64,000 nucleotides of DNA from Diplocarpon mali. Lineage: Eukaryota; Ascomycota; Leotiomycetes; Helotiales; Drepanopezizaceae. The position numbers were made by a program, and so were the translations under genes. Positions 47,425-59,107 of the stretch are shown piece by piece. The notes beneath the pieces were generated by a model, which made no database searches, was not told the origin of the DNA, and saw nothing but the letters and a program-made list of their open reading frames with translations. Each line of letters begins with the position of its first letter. The first letter of the stretch is position 1. The DNA lies in assembly GCA_024741835.1 (NCBI GenBank), contig JAENRP010000221.1, positions 1 to 64,000 of the forward strand, read 5' to 3'.

Positions 47425-48310
47425 CAAGCGAAGGTCCAGATGGTATTACAAAAATGAATGTAAGCAATCAAAGGACTTGGCCTTAGTCACTATGCAAGAG
47501 CTGAAGACCCTGGAGATGATTACCATCCAAGGAATTATTATCGGGAGCTCATCACATGATACCACTAACGAGAATAAAGTAGTTCAAGGATTGCTGGAGA
47601 GGTTCGGGAAAAAGAGCTAAGTGTACTTTAGTTTGTCAACAAGTCGTAACAAGATTGACTAGTATCTCAAAAGTTATCTGAACTTAACACATATTACACA
47701 AAAAGAATTTCAACGTCGCCTATACATAATCTAACACGATAATTCTGTACTCAGTACCAATGGCGGCTTTTGAAGCACTCCCTCCAAAAGAAAAGGTGCA
47801 CTGGTCGAGATGTTTGCGCAACAGTACGTACCTGAATACGAACAGTCGACTCTGGATTTTCTCTGTCTTCGTAGATATGGATGTGAATATCTCGTTTTCA
47901 CTGTCTCTTGATCAGTTCCACAGAGCGAGGAGCCCCGCACTGCTGCTATGCGTACAGTTCTTAAGAATCTCGAGTGCGTACCTATAAACAGTCGTTTAAT
48001 AGTGATATAATAGCCCAGTGAAATTTTGAGAATATAAACGCATATCTGAAGTGTACTGCGCGAGAACTTCAAAAGTATCCCCCGAGGACGTGGAGGAATA
48101 GCTGAAGAGAAAGATGCCTCATTACGGACAGTGATAGTAGAAGAAAGCTTGATGAGATGTCGAATGGGATCGGATCCCATCACGTGAGAATTCACCTTGG
48201 CGGCGCTACCAAGCGAGAAGCACTAGTATCTCGAAATTCCCACAAACTAGATGATTATTCTTTATCCACGACAAGCCACGACAACAGCCCTTGACATTCG
48301 GAATCAACAG

Positions 48311-48604
48311 GTACGCATCTGGAATACTGCGCTGCACTCGAGGTGAAGCCATTCGGAACCAGTCACGACCAGAGTGCGGAAAGAGAACAGAGTATGGAAT
48401 GGCAGTCGCAAAATCGCAAACTCGAGCGCACCCGATGTGAATTCTCCGAATCCACAGCTTCGCGCACTAAGATATCCTGCGCATCTGCCATGAATATTCC
48501 GCGACCTCCTCTGGATTTCTGGCTGGTTCTGCGTGTCTTAACTTTGGCTTGTCCTAGTTCGAGTTCTTGCCTATGAAAACATGTGCTAATTTTTCTCTCT
48601 CCAG
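48311..48604 (+). other. Probable 5' UTR intron of eS8
   Basis: A donor CAG|GTACGC at 48311 and an acceptor with branch-like TGCTAAT and a T/C tract ending CTCTCCAG at 48604 bracket 294 bases, 11 bases before the eS8 ATG. Ribosomal protein genes of ascomycetes often have such leader introns. A small open frame at 48343-48576 lies inside it and is not counted as a gene. Confidence 0.5.
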
Positions 48605-48615
48605 AATCCGCAACC

Positions 48616-49305
48616 ATGGGTATCTCACGAGACAGCAGACATAAGCGCTCTGCTTCCGGCGCGAAGAGAGCACATTACCGTGCGTAGTAGAAAGCCCATA
48701 TTGCCTCTGGCATTATGTTCCAACCTCTCAATTCTTAAACTAAGAATTTTACAGGGAAGAAGCGCGCTTTCGAAGCCGGCCGACAGGAGTCCAACACCCG
48801 CATTGGAGCCAAGAGGATCCATCTCGTCCGTACCCGTGGAGGCAACCGCAAGTTCCGTGCTCTCCGTCTAGAGTCTGGCAACTTTTCCTGGGCCTCTGAG
48901 GGTATTGCCCGTAAAGTCCGTGTGATTGTCGTCGCTTTCCATCCCTCCAACAACGAGTTGGTCCGAACCAACACTCTCACCCGCTCCGCCGTCGTTCAAG
49001 TTGATGCCGCTCCTTTCCGCCAATGGTACGAGGCCCATTATGGACAAAATCTTGGTCGCAGACGTCAACAGAAGGCTGGTCAGGAGGTCGCGGAGCCGGA
49101 TACCAAGAAGAGCAAGTCGGTCGAGAAGAAACACGCCGAGCGCTTCGCTGCTCAAGGAAAGGTCGAGGCTGCTTTGGAGAAGCAATTCGAGGCTGGTCGT
49201 CTTTTCGCCGTCATCTCTTCCCGCCCAGGGCAGAGCGGACGTGTCGATGGATACATCTTGGAGGGTGAGGAGCTTGCTTTCTACCAGCGTCAACTGAGAA
49301 AGTAG
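48616..49305 (+). CDS. rps8: 40S ribosomal protein eS8
   Basis: Small-subunit ribosomal protein. Two exons, 48616-48679 and 48755-49305, sum to 615 nt (204 residues), the usual fungal length. It starts MGISRDSRHKRSASGAKRAH and carries the family blocks KKRAFEAGRQESNTRIG, IHLVRTRGGNRKFRALRLE, GNFSWASEG and YEAHYGQNLGRRR. The tail GRVDGYILEGEELAFYQR matches eS8. The single coding intron (75 nt) has CTAAG/ACAG ends and splits an Arg codon. A second, leader intron is likely upstream. It lies about 46 kb from the eS6 gene in this window; the two are not co-transcribed. Confidence 0.97.
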
Positions 49306-49688
49306 AGTGGTTTTGCGGGGTTGGGATTGTATTTCTGTCAACACATGGCCTGGAGTTGTATTTGCGGCTCACTGCTTGAGGGCGATATCAACGCAGGGAC
49401 ACTAGCAATTCAAGAGGACTACTAAAACCTCGCAATGAAGCCTCACTGTCTCTGCAATATTGATATTTTCTCGTGATTTGTCATTTTACTTCGCATTTGC
49501 GGCACATCCCCTCTAAGTCTTAACCCTTGCAAAATTGTGAGTCTGAACCCCGCATCACAAGCTTCATCAGCCTGGCAGGCACCCAACTCAGCTCTAACAT
49601 CCCCAATGTTATGCATCTGCCATCCACTTCCGCGATATAGAAATTGCCCTTACCATCACTCGCGATCGAACCTCATTATCAGGCAAAG
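49306..49688. other. Short intergenic between eS8 and BLOC-1 subunit gene
   Basis: 383 bases with the eS8 3' UTR and the next promoter. No gene seen. Confidence 0.6.
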
Positions 49689-50573
49689 ATGTCCGCCAAC
49701 TTGTCGTCCAGCTCGGGACCCCCTTCAATCCCACCACCACGCTCACTACCCTCCTCTCTTTCCCCGACTCTTCAATCCTCATCGCACTCCGCCCGATCGC
49801 GCTCCACAGCCTCCCCCAGCATTTCCACGCCCAGTAGCCACTCCCCGGAAACGCTGCGGCAGATCGCCGAAGCCCGCGCGGCCCTCGAAGCCTCCATGAG
49901 CAACATTGGATCCTCCCTCGATCGCACGCTTCGCTCCCGGGCGCAGAATCTACATGAAAATTCTAAGCAACTGGAAAAGCAGCAGAAAGACGTTGTGAAG
50001 GCTACAGAAGGTTTGAAGAAAGAGAGCGAGAAGCTGGGGAAGGTCGCCGCGGAGGGCATGAAGCGGGTCAAGGAGCTGGGAAATGTGCAGAATTGGGCGG
50101 AGATGTTGGAGAGGGATTTTCTGGTGTTGGAGGAGACACTGAGGTTGGCTGAACGCAGGAGCAGTGGCAGTGAGAGTGGGAGTGGCTGGGAGACGAGTAG
50201 TGAGGGGAGTGTGGAGGGCACGGGGGGAGAGGCGCTGCCGGGTTTTGAAGGGGAGTGGAAGTTTGAGGCCGAGGAGGATATACAGATGGGGGAGCAGGAC
50301 TGGTCTGAAAGCGCAGTTGTCTCGGATGGGCAGACTTGTGGAGCGCCAGAGAGGTCAAGGGTCGACAATGGAGATACGCGTATGCACGGAGCAGAAGCCG
50401 TTTCCAAGGATAAGGGGAAGGGCAAGGCAGTCGACGTTGCGCCAGATAGTGCTAAGGATTCTGAGAATCATATTCCAACCTCAGGAGGATCGCCGACGGC
50501 TGCGAATATGGCTGGACCTGACTGTGATCCTTCTTCTGTTTTTGGTAATACCACGGCGTCTGTGACCAGCTAA
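49689..50573 (+). CDS. BLS1: BLOC-1 subunit 1 (GCN5L1/BLOS1) family protein
   Basis: BLOC-1 works in endosomal sorting; in yeast its equivalent recruits the Rab-GAP Msb3. The single exon codes for 294 residues. After an Ser/Pro-rich N-terminus, residues about 55-160 match the GCN5L1 domain: ETLRQIAEARAALEASMSNI, then LHENSKQLEKQQKDVVKATE, then GMKRVKELGNVQNWAEMLER and DFLVLEETLRLAE. This part is helical with heptad character. The Asp/Glu/Ser-rich C-terminal 130 residues are disordered and much longer than in animal BLOS1, which is common in filamentous fungi. An earlier in-frame ATG at 49644 exists; 49689 is preferred because of its better context (AAAGATGTCC) and family starts. Confidence 0.85.
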   Translation: MSANLSSSSGPPSIPPPRSLPSSLSPTLQSSSHSARSRSTASPSISTPSSHSPETLRQIAEARAALEASMSNIGSSLDRTLRSRAQNLHENSKQLEKQQKDVVKATEGLKKESEKLGKVAAEGMKRVKELGNVQNWAEMLERDFLVLEETLRLAERRSSGSESGSGWETSSEGSVEGTGGEALPGFEGEWKFEAEEDIQMGEQDWSESAVVSDGQTCGAPERSRVDNGDTRMHGAEAVSKDKGKGKAVDVAPDSAKDSENHIPTSGGSPTAANMAGPDCDPSSVFGNTTASVTS

Positions 50574-52808
50574 ACGATTGTCACTAGCATTTGCAGCCTC
50601 AACTTCGCACAATACCACCGGCAAACCCTGTGTCAGTATCTTAGCATGGCTCGCAAGCCATGCAGCGAGAAGCTGGTGAGATAGGAGAGTAGGAAGACGA
50701 CTCGAATGAGGTCGTGCCATACATTCTCCAGCCTGAGACATTCTGCTAGAACCGCAGCCAGGTGCGGTTGTGAATACGTCCAGGAAGAAGAAGAGCAAGG
50801 GCATCTTCCAAGGCTGAAGCCCCTTACTGTCCTCAGGATCACAGACTTGCCCGAGGTCTCTTGGGCGAGGACACTTAAATTCGATGTTCCAACTATCGGC
50901 GGGAGCTTGGAGATTCAGCAGCCGCATTACCTGCAAAAGAATACTTTTACGGAGTATCCAAAGGACTATTCGGAAGCTATCATTTTGATGGACTTCAACT
51001 TACATCTGCAAGAGACATGGCAGGTTTCATCAAATCCGAGAGCTCAAGGTGACTCCTTAGCAGTATTACAGCAGTGCCGCAGTAGTGATCGACACATCGT
51101 CATCGTCACACTTTCTACACTTACTCGTCCAACTTCTCAGCTGTCATACAGATACCTCTCGATATATTCCCGCGCAGCCATGCTTATTCTCGCAGGATGC
51201 GTTATGATCCTTATGGTGTTCGTCAGTTCTTGTCACTACAGATATCCGGAGAAATGAGTGCATTTCAACCCGCTGAATTATATTTACAAGCTTCATAATT
51301 GAGCAAAGCAGCGCAACGATGACGGACCGAGGAAATGGGGGAACATCTGCTGGTAGATGAATTCATTGGAGCTATTGCTAGAAAACGGAGTGGGGGAAAC
51401 CCGGGTGCCACTGATTCTGATGGCTCGAACAAATCCTGCCAACATGGAGGCTGTTAGATCGCGGATTACGAAATCCTCGAACTGCAACGTGCTACCGGGA
51501 CACCCATATCATCCCAACATCCTGAAGAATGTTATTATCCCTTGTCTGTGGATCCTCGCCGACCCCGCTGATTGCACACTTGGCTCATCTTTCCGACTGC
51601 CACCCTGGGCCCTCAATGTATCATGGACAACAAGTGAACAGTCGCCCGCCAGAACAGAGCAAGACCGCGAGCCAGCTTTCAAATCTCCAGCGAGGTATGC
51701 AAGGGTGAAAAGAGGGCAGTAATCATCCACGAGCCGCGAAAGAGATGAAGATCTCGCAGATATGCTGGCGAGCAAGAATGGTCTAGATGTCTATTCCAGG
51801 TCTCCCGGTATAGGCGACTCATCTTCCGTCTGGGCAATCGTCGCCAGTTAATTTGAATATCGGAGATACAAACATTCTCTTGATTCCCGCCTGGCAACGT
51901 AGGTATGATATAACGCTTTCGCTTGACCCTGATTTCCTGCCCCAAGTATCGAGCTGGTTCGGTGAGGTTCCCGGACAATCTATGATAGCTTAGCCGGGAA
52001 CTCTGGTCATTCTATAGGATCCTAGATAGCAGGTTAGTGGCTATACACCAGAAATATCCTACCCCGGAATACCAGTGTGAAGGACTTCTTCCCTCTCGTC
52101 TTACCGCCGATCCACGAGCCAGACACCCGACTCGCTGTCTACCATGTAGCTAATGCCGAGCTCCGACAGCATACCATGCAGAGTACAGGCTCCATCTAAA
52201 ATGATCCACGACGCCTGCGAGAAGCTACTGTGTTGAAGGCCAAGCTTTCGGCCCCCGAAGCTATTCGGAACGTGAAATGACCGCAGCCTGGAAAGTCTTT
52301 GCACTTCACCTGGCACCCTCTCAGCCTTTTGACATGCACGGCGCTAGTCTTTTATCGACGGCGTACATTCACGACGATCTGAATCGTCGGTAGCCGCTGT
52401 AGCGGGTGCGAGTCACCCCGGCTTGAGCGTGACCTCTTCACGAAGTTCTGCTCGCTTGGGAGCTTCATCGCGCTGAAGCGAGGGTGAGGATCATCTGTCC
52501 TTGCGAGGTCCTCCGTGTCTTTTATTCTTGTCTTTGGTGATTTTGATAGGCCCGAGCCCCGGAGGCCCAGGGAAAGGCTTGGACGTAATACCAAGATGAG
52601 TGTATCCCTATCTACGAGCGGAGTCCCATTTCCAACATTCGGAACGAGAGGAGATTCCTGCAGGTCCAGATGGGCCTTGGCCTCCTCAGGCTTCTTCGGA
52701 GGCTGGGAGGACCGCATCTATTTCCCTGGTGCACCGCCAGGAACTCCAGACACACACGCAGGGAGAGGGAGAGAGAGTGTGTGAGTGAGAGAGTGAGTGA
52801 GTGAGTGA

Positions 52809-52850
<42 letters not shown>

Positions 52851-53577
52851 GCTCGAGCTCTGAACGATGCAGCCATCGACACGTCCAGGCACGTGATCCT
52901 CGGCAAGCAACCACACGCGCCTCTGGATGACCAGATCCCGACTCGGCCCTCCCACGACGACGTCTATCCGACATGCCACCCTCGCTCGTCGAACTTCCAG
53001 GTTTCGCGCCCCGCCTATCAACACACCTCGAGCCCGGAATCCCGTTCAGAAGCCCCCCTCGGACCATCCGTGCTCCAAAACGAGCGAGCCGTTTCACCGG
53101 GTTCTCGATCCAGGGATGAGAGGCGTGAGACGACGTGAGGGAGAGTCGCACGCGAGGCTCGTTTGGGGGCGGCGTGTTTACGATTTTCTGCCTCGAGCTG
53201 GCATGCGGCATGTACGAGATCCGTATCGGCTCTCGTGCCGTCTGATGTCGGAACTCTGCGATCGTGCCAATCCCTTCATTCTTTTTTTTCCCCTCCTTCG
53301 CTTTTTGTCTCTCTTGATATATGTGTAGAATCATGTCTGCTTGCTGTGCAGGCGTGTTCGTAAACACTCTATAACTTGCTACTCCTACTCCTCTTCTCTA
53401 CGCCGCTCCTCTCTGGTTCGACTCGAATCCCCGACTACCAACACCGTCACAAAGGTCGAGATATCGTGTGACGATAGGCCCCTTGCACCTGTTCAGTTCT
53501 CACCACCGAGCCGAGGTTTTCGCAAACCGCCAGATAAACCCAAGGCTGAAAACAAAACGAAATAGGGAAAACGAAGT
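50574..53577. other. Intergenic, no supported gene
   Basis: Three kilobases with several open frames of 60-185 codons on both strands (for example 50706-51257 plus and 51679-51978 minus) that have no recognised domain and poor coding character. A compound microsatellite lies at 52761-52850. Confidence 0.5.
52761..52850. repeat. Compound GA / GAGT / GT microsatellite
   Basis: Consecutive blocks of GA, GAGT, GT and again GA repeats, about 90 bases in all. It creates false reading frames rich in His-Thr or Ser-Leu on either strand. Confidence 0.95.
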
Positions 53578-53817
53578 ATGCACATCCCGACCCCTACCTT
53601 CTTCGCTCTCACCCTTCTCTTCTTCCTCACCCCACCACCCACAGTCGCCTCCCCGGTACTCGCGGCGGCTAAAATGGAAGCCTTGGAGCGCTACCTGGAT
53701 TTCAACAGCGAGCCACTTTCCCTCTCCAACTCAGCCGGGAAACGAAACCTCCACCCCGATCTCAATCAACAGGACACGCGTTCCATCCAGATCCCAGCTC
53801 ACTCGCTACAAGAATGA
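53578..53817 (+). CDS. Hypothetical secreted peptide, possibly first part of a broken or spliced gene
   Basis: A 79-codon frame with a clear signal-peptide-like start (MHIPTPTFFALTLLFFL, cleavage near ASP/VLA). The coding feel continues downstream in other frames (53700-54004 and 53971-54264), where a good donor GTAAGG occurs at 54002. Either a multi-exon gene that I could not fully model or a frame-shifted relic. No family recognised, no cysteine-rich effector pattern. Confidence 0.3.
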   Translation: MHIPTPTFFALTLLFFLTPPPTVASPVLAAAKMEALERYLDFNSEPLSLSNSAGKRNLHPDLNQQDTRSIQIPAHSLQE

Positions 53818-54403
53818 CGCCAGGGTCGGGAACCCTTCGCCTGTGGTGCTTGCTGCTACTACAATCTTTCCTGAGGATGTGCTTGCGCCTGTGAAGCGCG
53901 ATCACGCGAGCTCTGATTCGTGTGATGGTTCAGAGGCGGTGAGTGGAGGTACAGTGCTGTTCTTGAGATTGTGCTCGAGTCCAGACCTGGATCCGAGGGC
54001 GTAAGGAGGGTGAGGGGCGTGCCGGGTCGACGTTTGATGAGTTTGTTGGTGAGTTTGGGGGAGAATGGGGAAGAGGGATGGGATAGGGAGGTGATGAAGC
54101 GTTCGGAGGTTTTACTAAAGGAATGGGTCAGTGGTGACGTGGGGTCTGAGGCGTGGTGGACGGTTTATGATCTTGGTTGTACAAGGAACGCGAAGACGGT
54201 GTTTGAGTCTCTCGTGAGAAATGTGTCTGAACATCGGCGTATTGGAAATAAAAAGCGTTTCTGAAGGCGTGCTGGAGTAGTGCCATGTAATCGGATATCA
54301 TGCGTCGAGTTGCCAAGAATCTCAGACTCGTTAACAACCCCATGCTCCGACATTTTCCTCCCAGTCGTTTGGTACTGTGTACACACCTACATGACACCAC
54401 CCA
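53818..54403. other. Region with unassigned open frames downstream of the secreted ORF
   Basis: Open frames 53818-54004 and 53971-54264 on the plus strand might be further exons of the preceding ORF. The stretch also contains the 3' end region of the minus-strand ABC transporter gene. Not resolved. Confidence 0.35.
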
Positions 54404-56714
54404 TTAAGCGGCACTCAACTCCGCAATCCGCCTCTCAATCTCCGGCACCTGTCTCAACCGCATCTCCAGATCCTCCTTCTCATCCTCCAGTTGCAGCCTC
54501 TTCTCGGGATCCAAACCGGTAAAGATATAATTCCCTTGCCCATCAAACTGCAGGATCTTACCATGGTACTTCCACAGACTCCTGCGATGGGAGACCGTCA
54601 TGAGCGTAATACCAAGGGATTTCGCGTGCTCGTACATGACCTTTTCCATCTCGAGCGTCACGCTGGATGTGCATTCGTCTAGAATGGCGTATTTAGGTGT
54701 ATTGTAGAAGAGCCGCGCCATAGCAACGCGCTGCTGTAAACCGCTAGAGAGAACATCCCGCCATTCTGCTTCAGCGTCCCAGCCACCAGGTAGGGATTCA
54801 ACCAGGTGGTCGAGGTCTAAAATCCGGAGGATGTCGAGAAGATCCGAGTCCTTGATCCCCTTGCTACGCATGATACGTAGGGAATCGGGATAGATGATTT
54901 GTTGCCGCAAAGACCCGGCACTGAGGTATGGCCGTTGCGGGACGTAGAATACCTGCGTGAGTGGGGGTTTCCGGACGGTGCCGCCGTAAACTGGCCAGAG
55001 GCCGCCGAGGATGCGGAAGAGTGAGGATTTGCCACAGCCATTGGGGCCGACTACTAGCACGTGATCCCCCCGTTTCATGGAGAAAGACAGAGCTCTCACT
55101 AAGACGCTGCCGCCAGGTGTGATGATGGGACTAGATCAATTAGTGATGCGTCTCTCGCCTAGAGTGTGACTTACACGTCAATGAACTCGATGTCCTCGCT
55201 CTCGGTCACTTTCCCACGGCCTCGCATCAGCTCGAGTTGCTCGCCGTCGTTATCGTCAGAAACAAGTGTCTTCTCGAACCGACCAGATTTGATATCATCC
55301 ATGACTTCCAAGAGAGTAGAAACTCTGGATGTATACCCAGCGAGCTCGGTGACTTCCTTATAAGAGAACATTACTCGCCCAAAGGCGTCGGAACTAGAGA
55401 GGAGCAGTCTCCTGTTCGTGACGAAGCTTTCCGTCCGGTCTCCCATCGTTTCAGCAGCCGCTCCTGGGATCTTGAAGAAAACCGGGACACTGCAAAGGAC
55501 GAGTCCTAGGGCACCCCACACATATTTGATGATGAAATCCTGAGTAATGTCAAATAACAAATTTCAATCGGGATCGAAAAACTTACCTCCATTATCCCGT
55601 GGGTAAAGCGACGCCGCAGTATGTCTGAACAATGTCAGCAAGAGACCTCTGTGGAAGAACCGCGAGCGTACAGTTCACATGCTTGATTAATGTGAAGTAA
55701 CCCTTATCTAAAGTATCTTTCTCGGCCTCGTGCCCATTATACAGAGCAATCTCCTCACTATAGTCTATCAACCTCGAATGCTCGAACCTGAACTCTCCTT
55801 CTAATCTCGCTTCATCGGCAACATATTTTCCAAATGGTGGCGTCAATGCCCGCATGATATTTGCTGATAGTTGGACCAGAAGTGACATGAAAAAGAGCCC
55901 CTCGCCACCCACGCTTTTCGACAAGGAGTAGTTGTATATTAACATATCCAGTGTCGGCTTTGCCAGGTTGCCGTAGAGCTCAGCCAAACTGTTGGCGAAT
56001 TTCGAGACATCCACGGTGATCAACTGATCAGCATTCTTTATCCGGTCGTCGAGCGCGGAGAGGGAGTAGAAGGTCATATTCGAAAGGTATTTGTCGTGAA
56101 TGTAATTGGTCAATCGCGTTCGATATTGGAGAGAGAGCTTGCACTGATGGTAAGAGAGCTAGACCACGAGTCAGCAGAGCTCCAAAAGCCTAGATTCTCA
56201 CGCATACCATCGAGTTGGTAAACGTCGCAGGTACAGCAATCAACATCCACCACACGATGCCAACCAGGAAATCCTTCCCCTTACCCCTCACCAGGCTCGA
56301 CACCAGCGCACCATCCATAGCCGCAACCTTCAAGCTAATCAGGGTCCTCACGACCAAGAACACGCTATGGCTGATCAACAGCCTGAACTCCTTGCTCTTC
56401 CATCCCGGTATACAGATCCTCAGCAGCCGAAATAGATTCTTGAAGAACTCCCTATTCAGCTCGACCTTCTGCCGCTTCGTCGAATCGCCTGGCCGAAGTG
56501 CAATCCCCCCACGCTGTCTCCTCTCAGCCTGCCGCAGCGCCGCGGCTTTCTGCTCTGATATGGCACTGCGGACTCGGTTCAAGAGCGCGAAGAAGAGGGT
56601 GAGGTAGACGGTTCGAGAGATCTTTGTGCGGTGCGCGAGGTACAGGTCTGTGAATTGCGAGATAATGCTTTGGAGAGTGCGGTCTGGAGGCAAGAGCTTC
56701 GATTGGATCGCCAT
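54404..56714 (-). CDS. Peroxisomal ABCD-type half transporter (PXA/ALDP family)
   Basis: ABCD half transporters pair in the peroxisomal membrane to import long-chain acyl-CoA for beta-oxidation (yeast Pxa1/Pxa2, human ALDP). Five exons on the minus strand: 56714-56208, 56158-55672, 55624-55587, 55539-55175 and 55130-54404, totalling 2124 nt (707 residues). The N-terminal membrane domain includes [20 protein letters not shown] and the [20 protein letters not shown] loop, both hallmarks of the family. The ATPase domain has Walker [10 protein letters not shown] (494-502), Walker B AILDEC (614-619, Glu618 intact) and the H-loop SHR. The signature at 593-598 reads LSSGLQ; the expected LSGG has its first Gly replaced by Ser. 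Exon 3 is only 38 nt. A charged C-terminal helix closes the protein. Which PXA paralogue it is stays open. Confidence 0.93.
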
Positions 56715-59107
56715 GGTCGCTGGCTTTTTAGGTTGAAGAGGGGAGTGTGGGGAAAATCCGGGGAAGCTGAGACGCTGCGGTGCGTCGCCGTTGATGTCGG
56801 TTCATCAGAAGAATTTTGGAAATATCAGCATATCTTAGATGCCCCGTATGATCTCTATGTGCACTTGAGTCGATATCAAGGTTGTCCGAGCTCTGGTGAG
56901 AGATGAGGAAGCTCTGGAGCCGTGAAAGCAGTTGCTGCTGGATCTCCTCGGCAGCAGGGATGTTTTACAAGGGGTTTTCACATGCTTGGGCTCAACTCAA
57001 GTAAGCATGATCACAATGTGATGAAAAATCTTTTCCGATTAAATCTCGAGTATATAACTCTCAGGAGTTATCAACCTTAATGATCTGTATTCAGTTTCGA
57101 TGGGACAGCCAATCTCACCATAAACGTCAGATCAGTGTAATGTCACGTGTGTTATCAATGTTTCCCCTTCCACCTTCACTCGTCCTTCTAGCCAACAGGG
57201 CTTGACGTTGGTGGTCTCCTGTACTCCGTAAATGAACCTCGAAAGTCGTATGATAAGAGAATTAGTTTCATATGATAAAAGCACGAATTGGTGCAAAGTT
57301 TCTTTTGTCATGCAACGCTGGCCCAGAAAATAACAAGCTGCTAGCTAACTTGGAAAAGTAAACAACCCCAAGTCCTCTCCCAACCGGACATTCTCCTTCA
57401 CATACATCCACCCTTTGATCGCTCTGTGCGACCGCGATGCAGAGACGCTGACATGTTTCTAGAGATAACTGGTAGAATATACAAGGATTGGGCTTATGTA
57501 ATCGTACCTGGTATATTACTCCTGCAGCTCCATAGAACTCCGTATCTACACCTTTAGATTCTGTCAATAACAGTACCGAACCCGAAGCCGTTCCCGACAA
57601 TACCGCTCACCACTATGGCTTTTGGGGTATGTGGCATAGCGATCACTCGAGCCGCTCCCTAGAAACAGGATTTCGGCCTTTCTTTTACTGTGAATGGACT
57701 CATGGGCTTTTAGAAACATCCCCAAAACAGCGTCCAAGCTATGGAATGCTCTGCCGGCTCCGGCGTCTACATGCCGTTTCTTCCGCCTCGAGACTGACGA
57801 TGGTTAGACTGACCTTTTCGAAGACCACCGTCTGAGGCATTCCGAACCCGAAGATCGAGGTTGGGAGCCTTCATGTTACCGTGCTCAATACTTCGGCCTC
57901 GCGCCCGTCCAGTGTCATCGAATCCTGCTGCCACGGCTATGCACTGTGCATGTTCTCGACCAAAGGCTCTTCGTTGCATCCCATCGGATGTCGGGGAGTG
58001 TTCTGCAGCATTCCCTTCTCGTTCATAGCTCTTCTCGTGGCGTCTATGATAGGTATAGCCATGGCGTCAAATTTCCAGATCGGCGGATGGTTGAGCAATT
58101 GTTTGGGTTTCTGGCACCACAACAAACACTGATCCAGAGAGGGGAGCATGGATTTGGCTCACGGTAGCGTGATGGGCTCTGCCCGCAAGTTCGTAGCCCC
58201 CTCCACGCCAGTAGAAATCTACACGTCTACATCAAAGCATCAGCTTGATTGGGGCCCGAGTATGAATTGGCCATACGCTTCTGTGATGTGCTTCGGGTCG
58301 ACTCTACCAACCCTCGATCGCGACGAGACAGATGCCCTTGCCTGGGTGTATCTCATAAACGCCAGCTCTGATCACATCTCGCTGAGTGCTAACCTCTTAC
58401 TACTCTTTGCTCTATGAAGTCTTCTCCCCGATCCATGCGTTCCAAGTGAAAAATCCGAGGTTGTAGCCGCACGCCCACGTTTGTCGCAGATGGATTGGGA
58501 GTCGGGTCTTGGGATTGAGACGTGTCTTCGCAAGTAACTGCTTATGAATGGCTGAGATCCGACGATCTTTCATTACACCTGTCCTCTCTCTCTCTCTCTT
58601 GAATGTCGGATCTTAGATCTAGGGATAACAGCAATCCATACTCGTGCTTTCTGTGGACACATGACTCGAATGGAGTTGCTTATCCATAAATTTGGATGTC
58701 GCAGGTACCAGAGAAGCGCCTGTCAAAGCCTTTGGAGTTTGTGAGCAAAGGCGTTCTCCGAGGGTGCTTTTGACTTCCCACAAAGCCCTCTGAGTCGATG
58801 ATTGTGCAAAGTTTCTCAACTCCAATCCGTATTTCCCCCCTTCTCTGTGAAAGACTGTTCATGCTCTTTCCATGTCCTCTTCGTTCCCTCGGCAAGCCAT
58901 CTAACCTGAGAAGCAGCCAATATGACAAGGCAGAATCTTGGTCTGTACCCGCCTAGAAGCTTGATTATTTACATATGAGTATAGACGCTCGCCTCTGGAG
59001 GACGCCTAACATGACTCTGTGTACAACACAGGCGTATTACATTACCAAAACCCCGACCCCCAGCCCCCAAACTCCTGTCCCCCTCCCCCCCACGCCCCCC
59101 AAAGCCC
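56715..59107. other. Intergenic, no supported gene
   Basis: About 2.4 kb holding the ABC transporter promoter (CACGTG at 57144-57149) and a short CT microsatellite at 58582-58600. ORFs on both strands are under 115 codons and none is recognisable. Confidence 0.55.

Larger units (their letters stand above)
41100..48310. other. AT-rich, gene-poor block
   Basis: About 7.2 kb with many stops in all frames, noticeably AT-richer than its flanks between roughly 42.6 and 48.0 kb. It holds a degenerate tandem repeat near 41.7-41.9 kb, two doubtful ORFs and one clear pseudogene relic (all listed separately). I saw no reverse transcriptase, transposase or integrase relic and no terminal repeats. Repeat-induced point mutation is possible but could not be measured by eye. 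Confidence 0.55.

Noticed and set aside
50706..51257. 183-codon plus-strand frame downstream of the BLOC-1 gene
   Set aside because: Mixed composition without domain, with a chance hydrophobic segment at the end; antisense frames are equally long.
52612..53367. 251-codon minus-strand frame
   Set aside because: It is kept open by the GA/GT microsatellite, which translates to Ser-Leu and His-Thr repeats.
53410..53445. GGTTCGACTCGAATCCCC, similar to a tRNA T-arm
   Set aside because: No matching acceptor stem, D-arm or anticodon arm upstream; not a tRNA.
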